A DNA stretch of 64,000 nt from Macrostomum hystrix (GCA_950097015.1 CATNEN010000025.1:7730001-7794000), one strand, 5' to 3'. Positions 48,701 to 59,001 are shown, counted from the stretch's first letter. The notes: generated by a model from the letters alone, not told the origin. Program-made: numbers and translations.

Positions 48701-51700
48701 GGAGGGTTGTGTTCTAAACCTGAGGATCTGGGAGGGTTGTGTTCTAAACCTGAGGATCAGGGAGGGTTGTGTTCTAAACCTGAGGATCAGGGAGGTTGTG
48801 TTCTAAACCTGAGGATCAGGGAGGGTTGTGTTCTAAACCTGAGGATCAGGGGGGTTGTGTTCTAAACATGAGGATCTGGGAGGGTTGTGTTCTAAACCTG
48901 AGGATCAGGGAGGGTTGTGTTCTAAACCTGAGGATCAGGGAGGTTGTGTTCTAAACCTGAGGATCAGGGAGGGTTGTGTTCTAGACATGAGGATCTGGGA
49001 GGGTTGTGTTCTAAACATGAGGATCTGGGAGGGTTGTGTTCTAAACCTGAGGATCAGGGAGGGTTGTATCCTTCGCCTGAGGATCAGGGAGGGTTGTATC
49101 CTTAGCGCGAGGATCTGGGAGGGTTGTCCTACACCTGAGGATCCTTCAGCGTGGTATACAAAGACACAAATTCCTAGCAGCGAATTAAAAATCCTTAGGT
49201 CTTGCTAGATCTCAGCAGTCACGCTTCCAGCGACCCCGGGTTCACTCTCCACTATTCTGGGAGATTGGATTTCATCTCAGAGGTTCGCAGACGATCGTCA
49301 ACTAGGCAGAGTCTCAACTGGCAACTTTTTCCGCAAATTAGAAATTCAGAAATCTGATACAACTGCCCGCTAGGTGTCAGCGGTGCCAAAGCACCTTTCA
49401 CAGTCTTTCTCTGTATGCTAATCGGGAATTTTTTAATGCCATTTTCATAGGCTTCTTTGTTTGACACTGAAGCATTTGCAGTCTTCTTTGTGTGCTTTAA
49501 TGTGGCTAGTTTCATGAGTGAGTTCATGAGTGAGTTCATGAGTGAGTTCATGAGTGAGTTCATGAGTGAGTTCATGAGTGAGTTCATGAGTGAGTTCATG
49601 AGTGAGTTCATGAGTGAGTTCATGAGTGAGTTCATGAGTGAGTTCATGAGTGAGTTCATGAGTGAGTTCATGAGTGAGTTCATGAGTGAGTTCATGAGTG
49701 AGTTCATGAGTGAGTTCATGGGTGAGTTCATGAGTGAGTTCATGAGTGAGTTCATGAGTGAGTTCATGAGTGAGTTCATGAGTGAGTTCATGAGTGAGTT
49801 CATGGGTGAGTTCATGAGTGAGTTCATGAGTGAGTTCATGAGTGAGTTCATGAGTGAGTTCATGAGTGAGTTCATGAGTGAGTTCATGGGTGAGTTCATG
49901 AGTGAGTTCATGAGTGAGTTTATTTGCTCATGAATGCTGAGTGAATGGGAGATTGAATGAAATACAGGAGGAAAAGGAAACAGAATGTTCGTTAACACTG
50001 ATGAAAATAGTAAAAATGAAGTGAAAAAAAGACAGGTCGTTTTGGGAAGCCAAATTGCCAGGAGAGAAATAGACACAAGAATAAAACAAGACGGTCTTGA
50101 AGAGAAATAATAGTAGGAGCAAAAACACTTGCGCAATTATTGGCGAAAATGTGCGACCAAAAACTTCCCAGCAAAGTGGCAGCCTTTTTGCTGAATCAGC
50201 TGCCTTCTAAAGCCATTGGTCGCTGAGGTGCGAATTCAAGTGGTTGCCATGCAATTACGAATCGCTTTTCAGTAGATAGAAGGAGACAGTGCCTGGTATT
50301 TGCCTATTTGCACGCTGATGCCACTACCCAGAAGCTTTGCAGAAAGACATAATTGCTAACTTGATTGCCATAACTGCGCATTTGACTATGGGGAACCGGG
50401 CAATCGAGAGCTTCTAGGAGCTAAAAAGGAAATTATATTAACATTTTTTTGGCGACACGTCTTAGCACATTCCTGGCTTAGTGCTAAAACTCTCTCATTG
50501 ACACCAAAAAATCGATTCAATCTTCAATCAAACTTCAATCAATCAACCCGAAACTTCAATCAGTCAACCCGAAAATTCAATCAGTCAACCCGAAACTTCA
50601 ATCAGTCATCCCGAAACTTCAATCAGTCATCCCGAAACTTCAATCAGCCAGCCCGAAAATTCAATCAGTCATCCCGAAACTTCAATCAGTCAACCCGAAA
50701 ATTCAATCAGCCAACCCGAAAATTCAATCAGTCATCCCGAAACTTTAAGCAGTCATCCCGAAAATTCAATCAGCCAACCCGAAAATTCAATCAGCCAACC
50801 CGAAAATTCAATCAGTCATCCCGAAACTTTAATCAGTCATCCCGAAACTTTAATCAGTCAACCCGAAACTTTAATCAGTCAACCCGAAACTTTAATCAGT
50901 CAACCCGAAACTTTAATCAGTCAACCCGAAACTTTAATCAGTCAACCCGAAACTTCAATCAGTCAACCCGAAAATTCAATCAGCCAACCCGAAAATTCAA
51001 TCAGCCAACCCAAAAATTCAATCAGTCATCCCGAAACTTCAGTCAGTCAACCCGAAAATTCAATCAGCCAACCCGAAACTTTAATCAGTCAACCCGAAAC
51101 TTTAATCAGTCAACCCAAAACTTTCAATCAGTCATCCCGAAAGTAAAAAAAGTAAGGCTGAAAAAATTCTTTCTTTGAAATGCAGGAAATAAAAGTTAGA
51201 GAATGATAGCATTACCAATTATGTCTTTTCAACATCTGGCTTTAAAAATAAAGGCATCTAAATTCCTAAAGACAAAATGATGACTTCGTTTTTTGCCCTT
51301 GTTTTGTTATTCTGTCTATACATTTAGCTATTCTTATTAGAAACTTCATTTTCTTCTATAGTCATTTTCAGTCTATACAATACACCTGCAGCAATGACAT
51401 AAATTAGTGAATTGACAAAGCCTTAAACAACGGTTTCCCATCTCTCTTATTCCCTTTATTGCGGTTTTTCTAGTCCCCGTTTTCCCTCGCTCTGGTTGGA
51501 TGACAAAACAATGCGAATTGGTTGCAGTCAGATGAGGTCAGGCAATGCTAAATAAACACAATGGGAATTAGGGGGGGAAATGCTGTATTTATTTTTGCAA
51601 TTCCTGGGTAATTAACGATTTTTTTGGATCTAATTGAACAGACTTTTAAATTTTAAGGAGAGAATAGCTGGCGTGACCTGAGATATGTGGGGGGAGAATG

Positions 51701-52898
51701 GCTGGCGTGACCTGAGATATGTGGGGGGAGAATGGCTGGCGGGACCTGAGTTTCTGGGGGGGAGAATGGCTGGCGGGACCTGAGATTCTGGGGGGGAGAA
51801 TGGCTGGCGTGACCTGAGATATGTGGGGGGAGAATGGCTGGCGGGACCTGAGTTTCTGGGGGGGGAGAATGGCTGGCGGGACCTGAGATATGTGGGGGGA
51901 GAATGGCTGGCGTGACCTGAGATATGTGGGGGGAGAATGGCTGGCGGGACCTGAGTTTCTGGGGGGGAGAATGGCTGGTGTGACCTGAGATATGTGGGGG
52001 GAGAATGGCTGGCGTGACCTGAGATATGTGGGGGGGAGAATGGCTGGTGTGACCTGAGATATGTGGGGGGAGAATGGCTGGCGTGACCTGAGATTCTGTG
52101 GGGGGAGAATGGCTGGCGTGACCTGAGATTCTGTGGGGAGAATGCTGGGTCCTGTATAAGGATCTGAGGGGGAGAATGGCGGGTCCTGTTTTAGGATCTG
52201 AGGGGGAGAATGGCGGGTCCTGTATAAGGATCTGAGGGGAAGAATGGCGGGTCCTGTTTTAGGATCTGAGGGGGAGAATGGCGGGTCCTCTATAAGGATC
52301 TGAGGGGGAGAATGGTGGGTCCTATATAAGAATCTGGGGTGTTCAGGGCACTCACAGTCGCAGGTTTGGCGGCCTGGCACCTGTCAACGCTGCGCGATCG
52401 ACTTGGCCGTCGGCCGAGCTTAAACTTGATCGATGACGATGTCGCCGATGGCGTTGAAGACGCCGACGATTGCGACGAATTCGTTGAACTCGAAGATTTA
52501 GAAGACGACTTCGACGACTTCGACGACTTGGACGATTTCGACGATATCGATGAGGTGGCCTCCACGACTGCGCCGCTGTCAGCTGTGGTGGCAGCCGATA
52601 CAACCGAAGCCAACTCGGTCAAGGAACCGCCACCTCCGCGACTGCTGGACTGCGACGAAGAGCTGGCAAAGATTGACACAAGACGAAGCCCGCGACCGAA
52701 TCGACGAAGCGACACGGCTGGCGAAGCTGCTGCCGCCGCAGCAGACTGCGTCGGAGACAGCGACGTTGGCTTGGCGGCTGTCGTCAATGTCGAAGGCAAC
52801 GCTGCCTCCGCGCTAACGCCGCCTCCACCGCCGCCACCGTCCACCGTGGCCGCAGTGTTACTGTGACTACTAGGTGTAGAGTTGGCCCACTTGAGCAT
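24760..52898 (-). CDS. TTC28: Tetratricopeptide repeat protein 28 (TTC28)
   Basis: Seven coding exons on the minus strand: 52898-52356, 38987-38843, 38420-38136, 32584-32062, 31458-31151, 29455-28971 and 28246-24760. All junctions are GT-AG and keep phase; the product is about 1924 residues (human about 2480). TTC28 is a TPR scaffold linked to midbody and cytokinesis. Exon 1 is Ser/Gly/Asp-codon-rich low complexity. Exons 2-6 and half of the last encode stacked TPRs (for example AEKMG joining DEAGQCRAHGNLGAARL). Then come AERRRARDFIRLAGL, a diverged CHAT-like region, and the diagnostic C-terminal block LWRQPGCHELLSALGFDL preceded by PWRPLLQALRF. One extra base near 26728-26746 shifts the frame inside the last exon and is probably a consensus indel. 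The CHAT region lacks an obvious HFATH-type catalytic His. Intron 1 spans 13.4 kb, mostly satellite. Confidence 0.9.
28330..28530. repeat. 11-12-bp TGAGCACA repeat, intron of TTC28
   Basis: About 14 irregular copies of TGAGCACACTC or similar. A few diverged copies reappear at 28880-28960, beyond a SINE, so the SINE seems to have inserted into or beside the array. Confidence 0.8.
28545..28840 (-). mobile_element. tRNA-derived SINE with a conserved central domain, family 2
   Basis: Read on the minus strand: a tRNA-like head with box A around TAGTGGTTAGGGCGTC and box B GGGGGTTCAATTCCCG. Next is a central region with TTAGCAAGACACTTAACTCT, CAGTTCACCCAGCTG and TTAAATGGGTACCAGC, and then a tail near TGACCCAATTGGGGCAGG. 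The central part resembles, from memory, the deeply conserved eumetazoan SINE domain (Nin-DC type). It lies between two TPR exons of TTC28. Confidence 0.75.
29640..29740 (-). mobile_element. tRNA-like SINE head (fragment)
   Basis: The minus strand has AGCGGTAGCGCTTCCGACT (box A-like) and, 25 bases on, CAGGATTCGAATCCTTGG (box B). There is no complete tRNA cloverleaf, so it is more likely a SINE head or tRNA pseudogene than a tRNA gene. Confidence 0.5.
29741..30310. other. TTC28 intron sequence
   Basis: AT-rich intron sequence. No gene, repeat array or RNA is supported. Confidence 0.4.
30320..30760. repeat. 17-bp minisatellite, TTC28 intron
   Basis: About 26 copies of GTGGGGCTTGGAGTGAG/T, with occasional one-base-shorter units. 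Confidence 0.92.
31704..31985 (+). mobile_element. tRNA-derived SINE, family 1, copy 2
   Basis: Same structure as 23740-24040: box A TGGCAGAGCGGTTAACGCG, box B GAGCTCGATTCC, then the shared body through GCTCAGGAGTCAGCGAAATG. It is opposite in orientation to TTC28 and lies in the intron between exons 4 and 5. Divergence between the two copies is modest, so the family has been active. Confidence 0.87.
32600..33360. other. TTC28 intron sequence
   Basis: It begins with a short CTGTCTGTCTGT run near 32605-32645. Otherwise no gene, RNA or array is seen. Confidence 0.4.
33365..34115. repeat. 16-bp minisatellite, TTC28 intron
   Basis: About 46 copies of GAATTCGGGATTTGAT and variants (TTTGGG, TTCGAG, GATTTAAT, GATTTGAAG). 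Confidence 0.93.
34116..34605. other. TTC28 intron sequence
   Basis: Unique-looking intron sequence with no supported gene. Confidence 0.35.
34606..35195. repeat. 23-bp minisatellite, TTC28 intron
   Basis: About 25 copies of a 23-bp unit, CTGCATTCTCATCCCGAA followed by TCTCC. Units grade from TACATTC through TGCATTC to TTCATTC along the array. Confidence 0.93.
35225..35755. other. TTC28 intron sequence
   Basis: No gene or repeat is supported. Confidence 0.35.
35760..36467. repeat. 7-bp repeat array (CATCTCC / TATATCC)
   Basis: Alternating blocks of CATCTCC and ATATCCT heptamers with a few CCAATCT units. The block arrangement recurs, for example around the TCCACTCCAAAATTCAATCT segments at about 35733 and 36040. 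Confidence 0.9.
36468..36584. repeat. 117-bp direct duplication, copy 1
   Basis: The segment from CCAAATATCCCATCTCTC to ATTCCCCCCTCGC recurs at 37207-37321 with a few substitutions. Both copies are preceded by the CATCTCC array, so the duplicated block included the array. Confidence 0.88.
36585..36955. other. Spacer between the two 117-bp copies
   Basis: Intron sequence with no supported gene. It contains a short CTCTCTCT run near 36882-36898. Confidence 0.35.
36956..37206. repeat. 7-bp CATCTCC array, second block
   Basis: A nearly pure run of CATCTCC heptamers with occasional CACATCT or TCATCTC variants. It leads straight into copy 2 of the 117-bp duplication. Confidence 0.93.
37207..37321. 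repeat. 117-bp direct duplication, copy 2
   Basis: Matches 36468-36584. The copies are about 739 bp apart. Confidence 0.88.
37322..37632. other. TTC28 intron sequence
   Basis: A 69-codon frame (37417-37626, +) has hydrophobic character but nothing recognisable, and I do not call it. Confidence 0.35.
37633..38134 (-). repeat. 14/20-bp array ending at the TTC28 exon 3 splice donor
   Basis: About 30 units of CTCACTCTCAGTAT, with extra CTCACT hexamers giving 20 bp. On the TTC28 strand each unit reads GTGAGATACTGAGA. The true donor (38135-38134, ATGG|GTGAGTGAGATACTG) is the last unit of the array. Confidence 0.92.
38435..38815. repeat. 41-bp tandem repeat between TTC28 exons 2 and 3
   Basis: About nine copies of a unit with GGGATATTGTCTGTCAGAAT followed by GGGATTTTAGATTGAGGGAAT. 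It fills almost the whole 422-bp intron. Confidence 0.92.
39045..49133. repeat. 10-kb, 30-bp satellite in TTC28 intron 1
   Basis: About 336 copies of a 30-bp unit built on GGGAGGGTTGTGTTCTAAAC then A/CTGAGGATC. Only a few positions vary: A/C in AAAC[A/C]TG, G/A in GAG[G/A]ATC, and the unit end as CAGGG, CTGGG or CTTGG. An 18-bp truncated unit (TTCTAATCAGGG) recurs at 41346, 43495, 46095 and 47735 within the same flanking unit order. One-base-short units (CAGGGAGGTTG) recur near 39471, 42591, 43211, 44731, 48791 and 48941. This is higher-order copying of blocks of tens of units. Long ORFs in all frames are a consequence of the 30-bp period. Confidence 0.97.
49134..49503. other. TTC28 intron 1 sequence beside the satellite
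   Basis: Unique intron sequence. Decayed repeat units extend to about 49145; nothing else is supported. Confidence 0.4.
49504..49925. repeat. 12-bp GAGTTCATGAGT array
   Basis: About 35 nearly perfect copies with a single-base GGGT variant at three or four sites. It contains ATGAGT and TTCATG in each unit, so it is open in several frames, but there is no sign of coding. Confidence 0.95.
49926..50510. other. TTC28 intron 1 sequence
   Basis: AT-rich with no supported feature. Confidence 0.35.
50515..51145. repeat. 21-bp minisatellite, TTC28 intron 1
   Basis: About 29 copies of a unit containing CAATCAGTCAACCCGAAACT, with AAC/ATC/CAA and CTT/ATT variants. Confidence 0.94.
51146..51654. other. 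TTC28 intron 1 sequence
   Basis: AT-rich with no supported feature. Confidence 0.35.
51655..52140. repeat. 34-bp array A, TTC28 intron 1
   Basis: About 14 copies of a unit containing GGGGAGAATGGCTGGCGTGA then CCTGAGATATGTG. On the TTC28 strand each unit holds ATTCTCCCCCCACATATCTC followed by AGGTC, an acceptor-like string. Confidence 0.92.
52141..52338. repeat. 34-bp array B, next to the TTC28 exon 1 donor
   Basis: About six copies of a related 34-bp unit, GGGGAGAATGGCGGGTCCTG then TATAAGGATCTGAG. It ends 17 bp from the exon 1 donor (52355-52354). It shares GGGGAGAATGGC with array A and has the same period. Confidence 0.9.
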
Positions 52899-53604
52899 GC
52901 TCTATCAATCAATGTGCGTCTAGCGATAATTTAACAGTCCATAGGCGAGTGAGTCACCCGGTGAGTATTTACAATCGATTCCACTGTGTGTCTATGCAGC
53001 CTTAGTAGGACTTAGTAGTAGTAGACAATGAATGCTGGCTGTTTGCTGAAGGTTGCGTAACACACAATGTCCAGAGCGTCCTCCGCTTGGCAGTCTGTGT
53101 TGGTGGGGAGGGATTTTCTCTGTCTTCCCGCGTGTGACAAAAGGCAACCACAGGTAAAAGAAAGTGAATTGATACGAGCTACAATTGGTGCGAGAGAAGC
53201 GTTAGAAATCTTTCTGGGGTCTATCCACTATAAACGGCCTTGTCCCTAGGTATTATATTCTTTTTTCTCTATCTGTTCCCCGCAAGCTCTCCGATTGGCT
53301 GGCAGTTAGCCAATGTGCGTTCTGGTTTTCACACCTCTCTCTCCCGCCTCCTTCCATAGACTCGCCATTCCTCACTTTGCAGTGAGTGCAGCATGAGTAG
53401 GATCAGCCAATGCCTGATGCGGTGGATAAGCATTATAACTATTGCATTATCAAACTCCTAGGTTTAACGCGAAATGAACTTTTTTATGATCTCGTTATGA
53501 AGCATCAGGTCAGATGACTGCCTTTATAAGTGAGGAAACCTCGATTATAAAAGTTCACAAAAAAGGGGAATGTAAAATATGGATAAATTGTCTTTGGGTA
53601 AATG
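52899..53604. other. TTC28 upstream region
   Basis: It probably holds the TTC28 promoter and 5' UTR on the minus strand. No clear TATA box or other gene. Confidence 0.4.
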
Positions 53605-53935
53605 CAATTATGGGACTAGGGATCATGGGACTAGGGATCATGGGACTAGGGATCATGGGACTAGGGATCATGGGACTAGGGATCATGGGACTAGGGATCA
53701 TGGGACTAGGGATCATGGGACTAGGGATCATGGGACTAGGGATCATGGGACTAGGGATCATGGGACTAGGGATCATGGGACTAGGGATCATGGGACTAGG
53801 AATCATGGGACTAGGAATCATGGGACTAGGGATCATGGGACTAGGGATCATGGGACTAGGGATCATGGGACTAGGAATCATGGGACTAGGGATCATGGGA
53901 CTAGGGATCATGGGACTAGGGAATAACGGGGCTAG
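53605..53935. repeat. 15-bp GGGACTAGGGATCAT array
   Basis: About 22 nearly identical copies, a few with GGAATCAT. Confidence 0.95.
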
Positions 53936-54404
53936 GTGATCACGGGACTAAATTTGGGATGACTAGGACAATTGATTATAGTTGGGACCTATCAAGTTCC
54001 AAGAAAGAAAATAAGAGTGATGTCAGTCCTTAAAAATGCCACAACAGACAGTAGACCATATGCCTTTACATTTACCTCTCAACCCTCTCTTTCTCTCTAT
54101 CTGTCCCTCTCTTAGATAATTAAATTAATGTGCTACCTGCTTCACTCAATTGTCACTCCATCTGTTCACACTATAGACTCTAGGTTATAATGGTTATAGT
54201 TGATACAAGAATAGAAGATTGTATTCTGGATTGAGTGTCTAGGTTCTATTGTTCGTAATACAAATATAATTTTTTTTTCTATATTCACATATACAATTTA
54301 TTAATTCACGTGGCCAATAGTTGCTGTGCCCACCCTGTTAATAATATAATCATATGTGCTATTACGTAATGCTTCATGAAAATTGACGCGTGGGCGATTT
54401 GGCT
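53936..54404. other. Intergenic spacer
   Basis: AT-rich with no supported gene. Confidence 0.35.
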
Positions 54405-55088
54405 GTGGTAAAGTGGCTGACCTCCTAAATTACTCACGGTGGAGTAGCTGAATGACTGTGGTGGAGTAGCTGAATGACTGGGTGGAGTAGCTGAATGACT
54501 GGGGTGGAGTAGCTGAATGACTGGGTGGAGTAGCTGAATGACTGGGTGGAGTAGATGAATGACTGGAGTGGAGTAGCTGAATGACTGGGTGGAGTAGCTG
54601 AATGACTGGGTGGAGTAGCTGAATGACTGGGTGGAGTAGCTGAATGACTGGGTGGAGTAGATGAATGACTGGAGTGGAGTAGCTGAATGACTGGGTGGAG
54701 TAGCTGAATGACTGGGTGGAGTAGCTGAATGACTGGGTGGAGTAGCTGAATGACTGGGTGGAGTAGATGAATGACTGGAGTGGAGTAGCTGAATGACTGG
54801 GTGGAGTAGCTGAATGACTGGGTGGAGTAGCTGAATGACTGGGTGGAGTAGATGAATGACTGGGTGGAGTAGATGAATGACTGGGTGGAGTAGCTGAATG
54901 ACTGGGTGGAGTAGATGAATGACTGGGTGGAGTAGATGAATGACTAGGGGTGGAGTAGCTGAATGACTGGGTGGAGTAGATGAATGACTGGGTGGAGTAG
55001 ATGAATGACTAGGGGTGGAGTAGCTGAATGACTTGGGTAAAGTAGCTACATTACTGGGGGTGGAGTAGCTGAATGCCTCGCGGTGGAG
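54405..55088. repeat. 21-bp GTGGAGTAGCTGAATGACTG array
   Basis: About 30 copies of a 21-bp unit, with GAGTAGATGAATG variants. A lone unit at 54405-54435 (AAAGTGGCTGACCTCC) resembles the next array instead. Confidence 0.93.
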
Positions 55089-55626
55089 TAGCTGAATGAC
55101 TGGGGTAGAGTCGCTGACCTCCCGAATGACTGGGGTAGAGTGGCTGACCTCCCGGATGACTGGGGTAGAGTGGCTGACCGGCCCGAATGACTGGGGTAGA
55201 GTGGCTGACCTCCCGGATGACTGGGGTAGAGTGGCTGACCTCCCGGATGACTGGGGTAGAGTGGCTGACCTCCCGGATGACTGGGGTAGAGTGGCTGACC
55301 TCCCGGATGACTGGGGTAGAGTGGCTGACCTCCCGGATGACTGGGGTAGAGTGGCTGACCTCCCGGATGACTGGGGTAGAGTGGCTGACCTCCCGGATGA
55401 CTGGGGTAGAGTGGCTGACCTCCCGGATGACTGGGGTAGAGTGGCTGACCTCCCGGATGACTGGGGTAGAGTGGCTGACCGGCCCGAATGACTGGGGTAG
55501 AGTGGCTGACCGGCCCGAATGACTGGGGTAGAGTGGCTGACCTCCCGGATGACTGGGGTAGAGTGGCTGACCTCCCGAATGACTGGGGTAGAGTGGCTGA
55601 CCTCCCGGATGACTGGGGTAGAGTAG
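55089..55626. repeat. 30-bp array related to the neighbouring 21-bp array
   Basis: About 18 copies of a unit with GACTGGGGTAGAGTGGCTGA then CCTCCCGGAT. The first 20 bases align with GACTGGGTGGAGTAGCTGA of the 21-bp unit. Confidence 0.94.
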
Positions 55627-56094
55627 GAATCAGTAACATTCGGTACTTATTAAAGAGAGATACTTGCAGCAGTGAGCAATTACTATTGAAGTAGAGAGCG
55701 ACCCACTTTATAAATTAATAATTTAAGGCACGTGCAACGCGTGCAATGAACGCTAAAGTTGAAAAAGAGTGAAAGGTTTTAATCGGAGTGTTATAGAGCC
55801 GATGAATGGTAAATGCGAAAGGCGTCTGTTTTGGCACCTCCTACTTATCGATTTTCTACTCTCTCACTCCCACTCAGTGGGATAAATCCTCACTAACCAC
55901 AATGTCTACGTGCTGTTTTTCGTTACGATAGATTTAATAGTGCGCAACAACTTACAGTATTCGAACCAGCAGTATTAGTGAGCACCCAATCTTCTTCTAT
56001 CAGCATAGCAACTAGCATTTATTTGTACAGGGTGTGTTGCGACAGCTCGTTACAAGTAGGCATATAATTTTGTTATTTAGCGGCTTTAGCGTAA
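55627..56094. other. Intergenic spacer
   Basis: No supported gene or RNA. Confidence 0.35.
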
Positions 56095-56330
56095 ATTAAT
56101 CTACCACCAATTCTATAATTTCAACAAATTCTACCACTTCTACTCGTAGCAATTCTACCAATTCTAGCAATTCTACAAATTCTAGCAGTTCTACAAATTC
56201 TAGCAATTCTACCACTTCTACCAATTCTACCAATTCTACCACTTCTACCAATTCTACCATTTCTATACCAATTCTAACATTCCTGCAATTTCTACCAATT
56301 TTACCATTTCAAACAATTCTACCATGTAAA
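56095..56330. repeat. 9-bp AATTCTACC repeat
   Basis: About 24 imperfect copies (AATTCTACC, ACTTCTACC, AATTCTAGC). Confidence 0.88.
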
Positions 56331-56367
56331 ATAAAGTACTCGGAATTTTAACTGTCCTCATAAAGTA

Positions 56368-56455
56368 CACCAACTCCGCCCCTTGGATTGAGATTCGAAC
56401 TTTCGACCTCTAGGTCGGTAGTCTAACACTATAAACTAGGCTATACAAGCTCATA
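56368..56455 (-). mobile_element. tRNA-like SINE head (fragment)
   Basis: The minus strand reads TTTATAGTGTTAGACTACCG (box A-like) and GAAAGTTCGAATCTCAATCC (box B). There is no cloverleaf with a good acceptor stem, so it is probably a SINE remnant. Confidence 0.5.
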
Positions 56456-59001
56456 AAGCTAAGAAGGTTTCCTCGGTGTCTAACATTAATTTGATGTTCT
56501 TTTCATCATTTCACAAATTCTCAGTTTCTTATATGTTAATTTCTCTCGCCCTCTCTCGCTTCTCTCTTCCCAAGTTCATATGTAAGAACTGTTTTGGTTT
56601 GATTTCAGCGTTGTGTTGTGTCTTAGAAATAAGCTCAGCGTTTCTCCCACGCATACAATTGAGGCTTTTAGCTCATATTTATTGCACACACTCTCGTTTA
56701 TAGCTCTACTTTATTAAAACTGGCACCCGAGCTGGACCTACAGCTGGATATATAAAATGTTCAGAATTCATCGCACTAGCGCATAAACATTTATTTGTAA
56801 GTAAAAACAAATCCCATAGTGTAAAATAAGAGTTGTCAATAATATAGTTTTCATATAGTTCATGTGGAAAAAATGGTTAATATAGAGATAAGGCTTGATA
56901 GTTGTAAGTAAAAGTACAACCAGCTTGTATATCCATGTATAGGGCTACTTTCTTATATCCTTTGTATCTATGAGCTATAATATTTATTAATATCGGGCGA
57001 TCAGATACCCCATAGCTTGGTCAATGATAAAACAGAAAATAGTAAAATTACATTTGTAAATACTAGTGCAAGCCACGAATCACTTTGGAACTAAAATGGG
57101 GCTGCAGATAGAAAACTGTTCAATTGGCCCACGATATACATATAGCCCTAGCCTTGATTTGATCAATACACAAATAATTCTACTTTGCACTACGAACTGC
57201 CATTGACGTTTGTATTCATTTTTTCTTTATAAGGCTTTCAAAAAGAGTTCCCTCATATGCAGATTAAGATCCGGAGGTTTTTCACCAGAGTTGTTCCTTA
57301 ATTTAATTCAATAATTGATTGATAGAATCTCCATTGAATAATACCAGTTAATCTTTCAGTCTTCGCATACCATGCATGTGAAAAAGGTTTCGCATCACGT
57401 CCTTTGCTAACGGCAACGGAACGTACATATTTTTCGTACATATTTAAAAGTCTAGAATTGATACGAACTTTGCACCGTGGTCTCTCGAGGCAAAAGAGGA
57501 TGATGCTTACCATTTGTCTAGAGTTCATTTATTATGATGACAAAATATAATACATTATAACCGATCTGCTTTTTTCAAAAGGCAGACGTTGAGTTATTGA
57601 TTAGCCATATTTTTGTAAGCTACTATATAGTTAGCAAAGAATTAAAGTAATATAGTTCACTGTTCGCCTTGCTCTGACTAAGGAGGTGTCTTAATTAATA
57701 TCAATGAATAATTAGGGCCTGCCATTTTTCCTAAATATCCTCACATGTACATCACTTTACCAATGGAAATATGATATTTGCTTCTTTTTTTGTTACATGC
57801 ATAACAATTTTATGTCTTTTGTTGCTTTAAGCAAATCCTTGTGTATTCCTTTAATATTGTATTGTTTAATTTTATTGTTTAATATTGTATTCCTTTGTTA
57901 CTATTAACTACAAGATTTCTTAGTATAATATAAGATAGTATAATTTAATATAATAGTATAGTATAGATCCATACCTAGTACTGACATTTAATTATAAAGC
58001 AGTGTAAAAGCAAAGGTCATCAGTTAGTATATATGGGACATAGGCGGCTGTTAATTATACTAGGCCCACACCCACACCCAACCATAGCCATAGGCCCACA
58101 AGCCTATGCTACACTTACTATATCATATTTCTTTGATATATCAGTTTGGTAGACCTGTACATTTTATTTTTGCTGATCTTATCAAATAAAAATTTATGAT
58201 AGTAGATAATAGTTTTATATATTTCAAATTGTAGTATAATATAGAATATTAATTGACAAACTATTCTGTCTTTACTTGCAACAATCAATAAATTAAACAA
58301 AGCAATTATATAAATCAAATCTTATATTTGTAGTGTCCTTAATTTGTATAAAATGATGCCTAACAAAAATTAAATTCGGTGAGTTATTGATGTCACTAAA
58401 GGATGTGCCTATTTGTAATGTTTTTCTTTGTGAAAGTTAATTGTTTATAAATATTTTTATGAACTATTATAGACTGATAGATGTAAAAATCATTTTAAAC
58501 CCCAAATTGCTATTATTATTTTCTTTAAAAAGCGACCATGACCTAAATGTTATAATTTTCTTATTTTAGGTAATTCTTACTTAAGATCTTTTTGGTCATA
58601 TTTTTTGCTCTATTAAGCTAATTAGTTTTTAACCATAAGACAAGAGGTCATTAGAATAAGTACGAGCGTATATTCAAAAAATGTTTTAAATCAATTAATA
58701 GAGGGTCTGAGTTTATTAGTAAAAAAGTGTATGTAGCTTCATATATTTATTGTTGAATTGCTAATAAGTTTTTTTTGTATTATTTTTATTAGTTGTTAAC
58801 AAGGTTAGTAAAATTTCTTTTTTTAATTTTACTGTATAGTGTATTGCTATTTTATTACATTCTTAATTTTTACTCCCATTAGCATTAAAATTTATTTTCT
58901 ATCAAATTGAAATTGCCTCCAACTGCAGATCAGCCAAAGTTCAGCAAAGAGACATTTTTTTCTCCTTGGTCCAGTAAGGTGATTGCCAGCCAGCCTGTCA
59001 G
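56456..59001. other. AT-rich intergenic DNA
   Basis: About 2.5 kb of strongly AT-rich sequence with only short frames and no recognisable protein. The last part is the 5' flank of the gene at 59002. Confidence 0.5.

Noticed and set aside
39059-48865. Very long ORFs (up to 1071 codons) in the 30-bp satellite on both strands
   Set aside because: A 30-bp stop-free unit is open in all frames by arithmetic. One-base indels between units switch frames freely, and overlapping frames on both strands are equally long. There is no sign of codon selection.
39045-49133. CRISPR-like array
   Set aside because: Thirty-base repeats are present but with no spacers; units are directly joined. The DNA is animal.
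49457-49933. Repeat protein MSEF from the 12-bp array
   Set aside because: A period divisible by three makes it open. It lies within TTC28 intron 1 with no gene context.
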